DNA of 5,930 bases from Sulfurovum sp. (lineage in GTDB: Bacteria; Campylobacterota; Campylobacteria; Campylobacterales; Sulfurovaceae), in assembly GCA_024763575.1 (NCBI GenBank), contig JANTFF010000055.1, positions 1-5,930 of the forward strand. The letters are read 5' to 3'. How positions within the stretch are numbered: the first letter of the stretch is position 1; each line of letters opens with the position of its first letter. The position numbers and the translations under genes were made by a program. Positions 1 through 5,591 of this stretch are shown here, piece after piece. The notes under the pieces were generated by a model. The model was not told where the DNA came from. It did not search any database and saw only the letters and a program-made list of their open reading frames with translations.

Positions 1-1
1 T

Positions 2-709
2 GGATTTAATATCAATACTAATTGTGGTGCAATGCATCCTAGTGAGCTATCTAAAAAGGTTGTTGAGACTAATGCTCACATTGGGATTGCTCTTGATGGT
101 GATGCTGATAGAATAGTAGTTGTTGATGAAAATGGTGAAGTAATAGATGGAGATAAACTAATAGGTGCATTGTCTATATATCTAAAAAGAGAGGGATTAT
201 TGATTGAAAATAAAGTTGTCGCTACTGTTATGAGTAATCAAGGGTTAGAAGAGTATCTCCAATCTAATGGTATTTCATTAGTTAGAAGTGATGTAGGAGA
301 TAAAAATGTACTAGAAGTTATGAAAGATATTGGTTCTAACTTTGGAGGAGAGCAGAGTGGACATGTTATATTTTCTGATTTTGCAAAAACAGGTGATGGA
401 ATATTAAGTTCTCTTCAGGTCTTGGCATATATGATATATAGCAAAAGAAAAACTAGTGAAGCATTTGATATCTTTGAACTCTATCCACAAGCTCAAGATA
501 ATATTAAAATATCATTCAAAAAGCCAATAGATGAGATAGAAGGGGTTGCAGAGCTATTTAATGAGATTGAATCCAAAGGAATGCGTCATTTAGTAAGATA
601 CTCTGGTACTGAAAATCTAATGAGAATACTGATAGAGGGTAAAGATACAGAAGAGTTAAAAACTATGATGGATAAAACTGTTGATTTCTTTAAAAAGGCA
701 CTAGTATAA
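2..709 (+). CDS. glmM: Phosphoglucosamine mutase GlmM, C-terminal part (5' end outside window)
   Basis: GlmM converts glucosamine-6-phosphate to glucosamine-1-phosphate in the cytoplasm, on the route to UDP-GlcNAc and peptidoglycan. The frame is open from base 2 (GFNINTNCGAMHPSELS), so the ATG at 32 is an internal Met and not the start. The 235 residues seen are roughly the second half of a family of about 445 residues. Visible motifs are the metal-binding loop DGDADR (bases 95-112), the sugar-binding loop GEQSGH (347-364) and the C-terminal phosphate-binding loop RYSGTEN followed by R (from 596). The catalytic phosphoserine loop lies in the missing part. The stop TAA shares its last A with the ATG of lspA (TAATG at 707-711), which implies translational coupling. 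The glmM-lspA pair is known from Helicobacter and Campylobacter genomes. Other alpha-D-phosphohexomutases share these loops, but the GFNIN-NCGAMHP stretch and the lspA neighbour favour GlmM. Confidence 0.95.
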   Translation, partial: GFNINTNCGAMHPSELSKKVVETNAHIGIALDGDADRIVVVDENGEVIDGDKLIGALSIYLKREGLLIENKVVATVMSNQGLEEYLQSNGISLVRSDVGDKNVLEVMKDIGSNFGGEQSGHVIFSDFAKTGDGILSSLQVLAYMIYSKRKTSEAFDIFELYPQAQDNIKISFKKPIDEIEGVAELFNEIESKGMRHLVRYSGTENLMRILIEGKDTEELKTMMDKTVDFFKKALV

Positions 710-1152
710 TGACAAGATATATAACTATTTTTTTATTAGTAACTATCGGTACTATAATAATAGACCAAAATATCAAAATACTTTTTGTAGATGGTGGTTA
801 TTATCTAAAAGGCTCATGTATAGATTTGGAGCTACACTACAATAAGGGTGTAGCCTTTTCTATGTTTGCATTTTTGGGTGATAATCTTAAATGGATACAG
901 AGTGTTTTAGTTATTGGTATTATATATTTTGTATTTTATGAGGGTTATTTGAAAAAATATGCTTTTCCTATAGGTTTAATCGTAGGTGGAGCTATTAGTA
1001 ATCTATATGATAGATTTATTCATGAAGGAGTAGTTGATTATGTGGCATGGCATTGTGGATTTAATTTTGCTGTGTTCAATTATGCTGATGTTATGATAGA
1101 CTTGGGTGTTGGGATTATTTTACTTTTATCTTTTTGGGATAGTCGTAAGTAG
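709..1152 (+). CDS. lspA: Lipoprotein signal peptidase (signal peptidase II)
   Basis: LspA is the inner-membrane aspartyl protease that removes the signal peptide of prolipoproteins after the lipobox Cys has been lipidated. At 147 residues it is a little short for the family but looks complete. There are four hydrophobic segments, at about residues 4-27, 62-78, 85-99 and 126-142. The two catalytic aspartates are visible as Asp110 in DRFIHEGVVDY and Asp127 in FNYAD, and the N-terminal Asp19 of IIIDQNIK matches the conserved first-helix Asp. The start is fixed by the TAATG overlap with glmM; a purine-rich AAAAAGG at 692-698 lies 10 bases before the ATG. The stop TAG (1150-1152) directly abuts the stop of the opposing gene, with no room for a terminator between them. 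The lipoprotein encoded at 5096-5581 is a plausible substrate. Confidence 0.96.
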   Translation: MTRYITIFLLVTIGTIIIDQNIKILFVDGGYYLKGSCIDLELHYNKGVAFSMFAFLGDNLKWIQSVLVIGIIYFVFYEGYLKKYAFPIGLIVGGAISNLYDRFIHEGVVDYVAWHCGFNFAVFNYADVMIDLGVGIILLLSFWDSRK

Positions 1153-1479
1153 TTAGATAATCCAAGCTACAATTGCTTTATATATATACCAAATCTCTAT
1201 AGCTATTACTGTATATCCTATAGTATAGAAAAGCTTGTCATAATCCAAAGATATAAGTTTTCGCTTTTTTTTAGCTATATGCTCCTCTTGTGCATGATGA
1301 GATGGCAGTGCACCTGCTCTTTCAAGTGCTTGATGTATAACCATCTCTTCATCTATATGAGCCTCTTCTTTATCTTGTTTAGCTAAAGCTTTTGCAGATA
1401 ATTTTTCATTGTGTTTTATAGCCATAATGGCGATAATAAAAGGTGATATAAATAGTATTAATAGTAGATAAGTTGACAT
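1153..1479 (-). CDS. Small two-helix membrane protein of unknown function
   Basis: I do not recognise this 108-residue protein. It has a hydrophobic N-terminal segment (about residues 3-21, LLLILFISPFIIAIMA) and a C-terminal one (about 84-107, ending IYKAIVAWII). A charged, probably helical linker of about 60 residues lies between them. The linker has an acidic patch (KEEAHIDEE), five histidines (41, 49, 61, 62, 67) and a basic stretch KKKRK at 70-74. The ATG at 1477-1479 is supported by an AAGGA ribosome-binding site about 6 bases upstream and by an extended -10 promoter 28 bases upstream, so it is probably expressed independently of recA. Its TAA stop (1153-1155) touches the lspA stop on the other strand. 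The length, good start signals and two clear membrane segments support a real gene; any function would be a guess. Confidence 0.8.
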   Translation of the reverse strand: MSTYLLLILFISPFIIAIMAIKHNEKLSAKALAKQDKEEAHIDEEMVIHQALERAGALPSHHAQEEHIAKKKRKLISLDYDKLFYTIGYTVIAIEIWYIYKAIVAWII

Positions 1480-1507
1480 CTGTTATCCTTTTGTAAATTT
1501 TACTACT

Positions 1508-1516
1508 ATTATATCA
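1508..1516 (-). promoter_or_regulatory. Extended -10 promoter for the small membrane protein gene
   Basis: Read on the minus strand this is TGATATAAT, a perfect TATAAT preceded by TG and one base (extended -10 form). It lies 28 bases upstream of the ATG at 1479, which predicts a leader of about 20 bases containing the AAGGA ribosome-binding site. The -35 position overlaps the recA stop codon and matches poorly, which is common in Campylobacterota. It occupies the whole 56-base gap after recA, which contains no terminator hairpin that I can see. Confidence 0.55.
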
Positions 1517-1535
1517 TATTTTTTAATGTTTATAA

Positions 1536-2441
1536 CTATTCATTATCTTTTATCTCTTTACTATCGATTGTTAACATATTAGTAAGTCCTAACTCTTTTT
1601 TAATTTTAGCCTCTATCTCATCACGAAGAGCAGTATCTTCTTTTAGTTTTGCTTTGACATTCTCTTTTCCTTGACCAAGTTTTCCCTCACCATAACTAAA
1701 CCAAGCACCTGATTTATCTATAATATCAAATTTGACACCATAATCGACTATCTCACCCTCTTTGGAAATACCCTCTCCAAACATAATATCAAATTCAGCT
1801 TGTCTAAATGGAGGTGCTACTTTGTTTTTAATTACTTTTGCTTTAACTCTATTTCCTATTTGTGAATCACCCTGTTTTAGAGTAGCAATTCGTCTAACAT
1901 CTATTCGAACTGAAGCATAAAATTTAAGAGCATTCCCTCCTGTGGTTGTTTCGGGACTATTATGTACAATAACTCCATTTCTACTACCACCTATCATATA
2001 GTTTTTATTATCTTTTATTGAAATATCAAATTTTCGTTTATTTCTCATTTGTCTATCTGATGCTTCTCTAATCTCTTTTATATCTACATAATCAGTAACT
2101 ATTTTTGGTGAATTATTAAGCTCAAAATCTACATATCTATCTCTAAAATTTTCTGGAAGTTTATATTGCATAGATTTAGGAATAAAAGTAGCGATAATAT
2201 TTGCTAATTTATCTGTTCCTTGAGATGTAAATATAATCTTACCCTCTTCGTACAATATTGATATATCATCTATTTCTGTTTTTTCTTTTAATATATCTAC
2301 TATTTTATCAAGAATAGCATTTTGATTTTTTAATCTTTTGATAGATATAGAGGCTCTATTGTGTCCATTTTTATCATCATAATGTCCATCATCCATATAC
2401 CAAATAGCTAAACTTAATGCAGAGTATGCTTTTTCTAGCAT
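1536..2441 (-). CDS. recA: C-terminal intein half plus RecA C-extein (start doubtful)
   Basis: From the first in-frame ATG after the TAA (2439-2441) this segment encodes 301 residues. Of these, 161 are intein (second LAGLIDADG motif [12 protein letters not shown], then splicing blocks F and G ending VIVHN) and 140 are the RecA C-extein from SPETTTGG onward. The ATG has no good ribosome-binding site: the nearest purine run, GAGAGA, lies about a dozen bases upstream, and the bases directly before ATG are CCTCTATAT. The 42 codons between the TAA and this ATG are fully open and look like ordinary endonuclease sequence (for example [18 protein letters not shown]), so the ATG is more likely an internal Met than a true start. 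Independent translation is not supported by the sequence. Confidence 0.5.
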   Translation of the reverse strand: MLEKAYSALSLAIWYMDDGHYDDKNGHNRASISIKRLKNQNAILDKIVDILKEKTEIDDISILYEEGKIIFTSQGTDKLANIIATFIPKSMQYKLPENFRDRYVDFELNNSPKIVTDYVDIKEIREASDRQMRNKRKFDISIKDNKNYMIGGSRNGVIVHNSPETTTGGNALKFYASVRIDVRRIATLKQGDSQIGNRVKAKVIKNKVAPPFRQAEFDIMFGEGISKEGEIVDYGVKFDIIDKSGAWFSYGEGKLGQGKENVKAKLKEDTALRDEIEAKIKKELGLTNMLTIDSKEIKDNE

Positions 2442-3026
2442 ATATAGAGGATTTCTCTCATCTAACTCTTTTTTTATTTTTGTAAATTCATAAGTAAATT
2501 CTGTATCATATCTATAACCTCTATCTATTTTAATTTCATTAAATTTTAAAAATTTTTCTAATTTATCTTATTTCCAATTAAGATATTCTATATTTTCATT
2601 ATCTTGTAATCTTAGATTTGCTGTATTTTTATCTCTAATATTTAATCTACTATCTCCAATAAATATGCCTCGTAAGAACTCCCCATAGCTACCATTGATA
2701 GTTTCTCTGTATTTTGATACTAATTTATCAGAAAAAGTTAGCTCTTTTGCCTCTTTCCAACCACTATTGGTTAAAATTTTATGATTTGGAGTACATGTAA
2801 ATCCAAAACGACCTCTTCCATCTATAGATGTTGTCTGAATATGTATAAAATCACTTCTGTTTTCTACTTTTCCATTATCATGCCAATCGACTATTGGTTT
2901 TATTTCTATATTTTTAGTCTCTTCATTTATACAATAAACATCACCTGAAATTTTCTTATCTACAACTTCCCCAATAGGAATAGCTCTTCCATCTACAAAA
3001 TTTACAACTGTATCATAATGAAAACA
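1959..3026 (-). mobile_element. RecA intein with LAGLIDADG homing endonuclease domain
   Basis: This is an in-frame protein-splicing element of 356 codons inserted after Gly204 of RecA. Splicing residues are complete: Cys1 (TGT at 3024-3026, block [11 protein letters not shown]), block [10 protein letters not shown] with His82, block F around [16 protein letters not shown], and block G NGVIVHN with penultimate His355 and terminal Asn356. Ser is the +1 nucleophile. This is the canonical class 1 arrangement. Between blocks B and F lies a DOD-type endonuclease with two dodecapeptides: [12 protein letters not shown] (117-128, Asp125) and [12 protein letters not shown] (205-216, Asp212/Asp213). The second Gly-Asp-Gly of the first motif reads GDS. 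The stop at codon 153 falls between them. The insertion point, loop L2 just before PETTTGG, matches the RecA-b site known from mycobacterial recA inteins as I recall it. Hand-counted blocks at 2281-2340 and 2461-2520 have 10 and 12 G/C of 60. Extein blocks at 3181-3240 and 1681-1740 have 25 and 20, so the intein is more AT-rich than its host gene. Confidence 0.93.
2568..2570 (-). other. In-frame TAA inside the recA intein
   Basis: On the minus strand the reading is ...TAT CTT AAT TGG AAA TAA GAT AAA TTA GAA..., that is YLNWK-stop-DKLEKF. It lies at intein codon 153, after the first LAGLIDADG motif and well before the second. A single base change would turn it into a sense codon. TTA (Leu) fits the amphipathic pattern WK-L-DKLEKF best, and AAA, GAA, CAA, TCA or TAT/TAC are also one step away. 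The following base is G, and there is no obvious readthrough signal. Confidence 0.95.
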
Positions 3027-3638
3027 ACCATAACCCATCATCCCAATTTTCATACGAATTTGGTTTATAAATATAACTGTGGTTTCTGTTTTATGTAATA
3101 CTCCTGTAAGTTTTCGCAAAGCTTTACTCATAAGTCTTGCTTGAAGCCCAACTTGTTGGTCACCCATTTCACCCTCTATCTCTGCTTTTGGAGTAAGTGC
3201 AGCTACAGAATCGATCACAATTACATCAACAGCACCAGAACGAGCCAAAGTTTCCAATACATCCAAAGCTTGTTCTCCAAAATCAGGTTGAGATACTAAT
3301 AGATTTTCTACATCTACACCCAAGTTTTTGGCATATAGTACATCTAAAGCGTGTTCAGCATCTATAAAAGCACAAACTTTGCCGTCAGCTTGTGCCGAAG
3401 CTGTAATTTGAAGAGCTAGAGTTGTTTTACCAGAACTTTCAGGTCCATATACTTCGATAATTCTACCAACAGGTACACCCCCAATACCTAAAGCCATATC
3501 TAATCCCAATGAACCAGTACTAATAGACTCAATAGGTTCTATATCCTTATCACCCAATCTTACTACTGTACCTTTACCAAATGTTTTATCTATCTGCTTT
3601 AGTGCCATATCTAAAGCTTTTTGTTTATTTGCGTCCAT
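2568..3638 (-). CDS. recA: RecA N-extein plus N-terminal intein half, as read to the TAA
   Basis: This is the product ribosomes would make if the TAA is real: 356 residues. It consists of RecA residues 1-204, with the complete ATP-binding core up to the middle of loop L2, followed by intein residues 1-152. The intein part includes Cys1, block B with TPNH and the first LAGLIDADG motif, and ends ENIEYLNWK. On its own it lacks loop L2's second half and the RecA C-terminal domain, so it should not be an active recombinase. It could even interfere with filaments. It could become functional only by splicing in trans with the segment encoded at 1536-2441. Confidence 0.7.
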   Translation of the reverse strand: MDANKQKALDMALKQIDKTFGKGTVVRLGDKDIEPIESISTGSLGLDMALGIGGVPVGRIIEVYGPESSGKTTLALQITASAQADGKVCAFIDAEHALDVLYAKNLGVDVENLLVSQPDFGEQALDVLETLARSGAVDVIVIDSVAALTPKAEIEGEMGDQQVGLQARLMSKALRKLTGVLHKTETTVIFINQIRMKIGMMGYGCFHYDTVVNFVDGRAIPIGEVVDKKISGDVYCINEETKNIEIKPIVDWHDNGKVENRSDFIHIQTTSIDGRGRFGFTCTPNHKILTNSGWKEAKELTFSDKLVSKYRETINGSYGEFLRGIFIGDSRLNIRDKNTANLRLQDNENIEYLNWK

Positions 3639-3648
3639 TTTATTGACA

Positions 3649-3681
3649 TCCTTTATATAAAATAATAAGCATATTTTAGCA
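3649..3681 (-). promoter_or_regulatory. recA promoter -10 and ribosome-binding site
   Basis: On the minus strand, TGCTAAAAT (3673-3681) is an extended -10 element 34 bases before the recA ATG. The -35 position (near 3696-3701, TACTTA) is weak, as is usual in Campylobacterota. AAAGGA (3649-3654) is the ribosome-binding site, 10 bases before the ATG. I see no LexA-type box, in keeping with the general lack of LexA in this group. A small inverted repeat at 3687-3705 covers the -35 area. Confidence 0.5.
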
Positions 3682-3686
3682 GAGTT

Positions 3687-3705
3687 TTTCTAATATAAGT
3701 AGAAA
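3687..3705. repeat. Short inverted repeat in the recA-mqnD divergent region
   Basis: TTTCTA (3687-3692) and TAGAAA (3700-3705) are perfect 6-base inverted arms around a 7-base spacer. The site lies just upstream of the recA -10 element, over its -35 area, and about 45 bases upstream of the proposed mqnD -10. It could be an operator, but arms this short arise often by chance in AT-rich DNA. Confidence 0.3.
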
Positions 3706-3747
3706 TATGTCAAATTGTAATATTATTTGTTTGTAATTCTTTTTAGA

Positions 3748-3774
3748 TAAAATACCTCAAAATAAATAGATAGG
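3748..3774 (+). promoter_or_regulatory. mqnD promoter -10 and ribosome-binding site
   Basis: TAAAAT (3748-3753, in GATAAAATA) is a plausible -10 element 28 bases before the mqnD ATG. The upstream sequence is T-rich with TTGTTT at 3727-3732, only 15 bases away, so the -35 is uncertain. ATAGG (3770-3774) is the ribosome-binding site, 7 bases before the ATG. Confidence 0.45.
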
Positions 3775-3781
3775 TTCACTA

Positions 3782-4645
3782 ATGAAAAAAATAGAACTAG
3801 CCCACTCACCAGATGCAGATGATATATTTATGTATTATGCAATAAAGTTTGGTTGGGTTGATACCAAAGATTATGAGTTTACCAATATAGGTTTGGATAT
3901 AGAGACACTAAATGTAGAAGCTTTAAAAGGTACTTATGATGTATCTGCTATTAGTTTTGGTATGTATCCATTGATAAAAGATGATTATGCACTTTTGAGA
4001 ACTGCTGTTAGTTTTGGTGATGGATATGGACCAAAACTTATTAAACGAAAAGATAAACAGCTCAAACGAAATTTCAAAGTAGCTTTGTCTGGACAATATA
4101 CAACAAATGCCATGCTATTTAGACTATATTATCCTGATGCAAGAGCTGTATATATGGACTTTTTGGAGATAGAAAAGGCTGTTGTAAATGGGGAAGTAGA
4201 TGCAGGAGTACTTATTCATGAATCTATTTTAGATTTTGATGACTCTTTGGAGGTAGAAAAAGAGATATGGGATATATGGGTTGAGTTAGCAGGGCAGGGG
4301 CTTCCTTTGCCTTTAGGTGGTATGGCTATTCGTCGTTCTATTCCTCTCAATCGTGCTATTGATATAGAGAATATACTTATAGATGGGGTCAAAGTAGCCA
4401 ATAGTAAAAAAGAGGAGTTATGTAAAAGATTAGAAGATGAAAATCTTGTACGAATTTCTGATAAGATGTTGACTAAATATCTTGATATGTATGCTTCTGA
4501 TGAGTCGGTTGAATTATCATCTTTACAGCTTAAAGCTTTGGATAAATTGTATAGTTTGGGATTTGAGAAGGGACTATTTACAGAGCCGTTAAAAACAGAA
4601 GATTATCTTATACCCAAAGAGTATGAAAAGCTACGAAATAGCTAA
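3782..4645 (+). CDS. mqnD: 1,4-dihydroxy-6-naphthoate synthase MqnD (futalosine menaquinone pathway)
   Basis: MqnD converts cyclic dehypoxanthine futalosine to 1,4-dihydroxy-6-naphthoate, a late step of the futalosine route to menaquinone, in the cytoplasm. The 287-residue length fits the family, which has a periplasmic-binding-protein type II fold. Visible features are the N-terminal AHSPDADDIFMYYAI (residues 7-21), the substrate-pocket stretch TYDVSAISFGMYP (51-63), and NGEVDAGVLIHES, whose His146 corresponds to the catalytic His of characterised MqnD. GQGLPLPLGGMAIRR (171-185) is also typical. The related MqnA lacks the GVLIHE signature, so MqnD is preferred. The ATG is supported by ATAGG at 7 bases. 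The gene is transcribed divergently from recA and stands alone; its last 15 bases overlap the end of the MOSC gene on the other strand. The pathway is standard for Campylobacterota, which respire with menaquinone. Confidence 0.88.
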   Translation: MKKIELAHSPDADDIFMYYAIKFGWVDTKDYEFTNIGLDIETLNVEALKGTYDVSAISFGMYPLIKDDYALLRTAVSFGDGYGPKLIKRKDKQLKRNFKVALSGQYTTNAMLFRLYYPDARAVYMDFLEIEKAVVNGEVDAGVLIHESILDFDDSLEVEKEIWDIWVELAGQGLPLPLGGMAIRRSIPLNRAIDIENILIDGVKVANSKKEELCKRLEDENLVRISDKMLTKYLDMYASDESVELSSLQLKALDKLYSLGFEKGLFTEPLKTEDYLIPKEYEKLRNS

Positions 4646-5083
4646 CTCTTTTTTGAGATAAATCTTATCGCCATCGCTTATTAGACCTGATTTAATAACT
4701 TTGGCAAATACACCTCTATCATCTTTAAGCAGTTTGGGTAGTTTATTATCTATTTTGGTCAAACTTTTACAAATTGTACAGTTTTGAACTATCTCTAAAA
4801 CTACTTCACCTATCAATAGTTGACTTTTAGGAGTGAGAGAGTAGGGGTTATAATCTATTAGTAAATTCTCACCCAATAGACCATATTCTAAATCAATATT
4901 TTTATCTTTTGCCATTTTGTAGCTATCTATAGAGGTTATTAATACAGACCTATTTTTATCTTTAGCATAAAATTTATCATTTATTATACCATTTGTATCA
5001 AGTTCAATAGAGTTTACTTTTTCTCTTTGTGATAACTCTTTATTTGATATAAATAGCGATATTACTTCACCTACTTGTTGCAT
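4631..5083 (-). CDS. MOSC domain-containing protein
   Basis: This 150-residue protein is a stand-alone MOSC domain, the fold found at the C-terminus of molybdenum cofactor sulfurases and in YiiM/mARC-type proteins. Recognisable elements in order are Arg45 in NRSVLITS, the core GLLGENLLID (68-77), LLIGEVVLEI followed by the Cys-containing CTICKSL (102-108), and the C-terminal RGVFAKVIKSGLISDGDKIYL (from 123). Cys105 is the likely conserved Cys of the family. YiiM-like members act in molybdoenzyme or N-hydroxylated-base metabolism, but the substrate here cannot be told. The start is well supported: AAAGGAG (5090-5096) sits 6 bases before the ATG and overlaps the stop of the thioredoxin-fold gene. 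The 12-base gap implies co-transcription. Its stop (TAG) lies inside the 3' end of mqnD, with a 15-base convergent overlap. The protein is probably cytoplasmic, with no signal peptide or membrane segment. Confidence 0.85.
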   Translation of the reverse strand: MQQVGEVISLFISNKELSQREKVNSIELDTNGIINDKFYAKDKNRSVLITSIDSYKMAKDKNIDLEYGLLGENLLIDYNPYSLTPKSQLLIGEVVLEIVQNCTICKSLTKIDNKLPKLLKDDRGVFAKVIKSGLISDGDKIYLKKELAIS

Positions 5084-5095
5084 CTGTTTCTCCTT

Positions 5096-5581
5096 TTACT
5101 CTTCTTCAAACTCTAAATTGGTTTTGAAAGTCTCAAAATCTATAGTTTTATAAGATTTGCTACTAATATATTTTAATATATTGGATAATTCCTCTTTTTT
5201 TCTATAACCTATAGTTGAGTATATAGCTTTGTTATTTCCATCAATAAAAATTAGAGTGGGATATAGAGTTATACCAAACTCTTTTGCAAATTTATGGTTA
5301 CTGCCTTTAAACCCTTTATAAGATACTATCTCTTCATCATCTATATTTAGAGGTAATAGTAAAAAATCTTTTTTTATCTCTTTTTGTATCTTTTTGGAGT
5401 CTATATTCTCTTCCATTTTTTCACAAAATCCACAATAGTCTTTATGAAAAAAAATCATAATGGATTTGTTTGTATCTTTGGCTTGGATTGAGAGTTTATC
5501 TATATTAAAATCACTCTTAATATCATTAGAAGCACATCCAAAAATCAAAATAGTTATAACTAAAAGAGTAAATCTTAACAT
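5096..5581 (-). CDS. Thioredoxin-fold lipoprotein with CGFC motif
   Basis: The 161-residue product is a probable periplasmic, lipid-anchored thiol-disulfide protein. It has a short lipoprotein signal (MLRFTLLVITILIFGC) with lipobox Cys16 in LIFGC; the -3 to -1 residues IFG are slightly off consensus. The thioredoxin active site is FHKDYCGFCEKM (Cys50, Cys53) and the cis-proline is Pro108 in LYPTLIFIDG. The resemblance is to the Thioredoxin_2/SoxW-like group. I chose the ATG at 5579-5581. An upstream TTG at 5608 would add nine charged residues before the signal, overlap the previous gene and have a weaker context. A GAGGAA at 5595-5600, inside the 3' end of the preceding gene, is the nearest purine run, about 13 bases away. 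It lies 10 bases after the metallo-hydrolase gene and 12 before the MOSC gene. A role in keeping cysteines reduced or in cytochrome or sulfur-compound metabolism is inference only. Confidence 0.85.
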   Translation of the reverse strand: MLRFTLLVITILIFGCASNDIKSDFNIDKLSIQAKDTNKSIMIFFHKDYCGFCEKMEENIDSKKIQKEIKKDFLLLPLNIDDEEIVSYKGFKGSNHKFAKEFGITLYPTLIFIDGNNKAIYSTIGYRKKEELSNILKYISSKSYKTIDFETFKTNLEFEEE

Positions 5582-5591
5582 ATAGTCTATC

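Larger units (their letters stand above)
1536..3638 (-). pseudogene. recA: recA with an intein; single in-frame stop inside the intein
   Basis: RecA is the cytoplasmic ATP-dependent strand-exchange recombinase of homologous repair. The frame is 700 codons plus the final TAG (1536-1538): N-extein 204, intein 356 including one TAA, C-extein 140. Splicing would give a 344-residue RecA, the normal length for the group. N-extein motifs are Walker A GPESSGKT (65-72), catalytic Glu95 in FIDAEHALD, Walker B VIVIDS (139-144) and the MAW-like [17 protein letters not shown]. The C-extein starts at [13 protein letters not shown] in loop L2 and ends in the usual acidic tail. The ATG at 3636-3638 begins [10 protein letters not shown] and has an AAAGGA site 10 bases upstream. 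The only defect is TAA at 2568-2570. I traced every codon from there to 2441 and the frame is the same on both sides, so this is a substitution and not a frameshift. Both exteins look fully conserved, so the defect is either very recent, erroneous or tolerated. Whether to call it a pseudogene is uncertain. Confidence 0.85.

Noticed and set aside
32..34. ATG at 32 as the start of the first gene
   Set aside because: The same frame is open to the window edge and encodes conserved GlmM residues before it (GFNINTNCGA).
1536..2441. A separate gene starting at ATG 2441, unrelated to recA
   Set aside because: Its C-terminal 140 residues are the RecA C-extein and its N-terminal part is the rest of the intein; it is the downstream part of the same frame.
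2474..2510. A tiny out-of-frame leader (ATG about 8 bases after AGAGG) that might couple translation to ATG 2441
   Set aside because: It encodes only 11 codons ([11 protein letters not shown]) and ends more than 30 bases before 2441; such short frames are expected by chance in AT-rich DNA.
2442..2567. A frameshift between the two recA segments
   Set aside because: Codon-by-codon reading shows that both segments share one frame and are separated only by the TAA at 2568-2570, so no insertion or deletion is needed.
4216..4401. A 61-codon open frame on the minus strand inside mqnD
   Set aside because: It lies wholly within the clearly coding mqnD, has low-complexity Ser/Ile-rich translation and no ribosome-binding site; it is a shadow frame.
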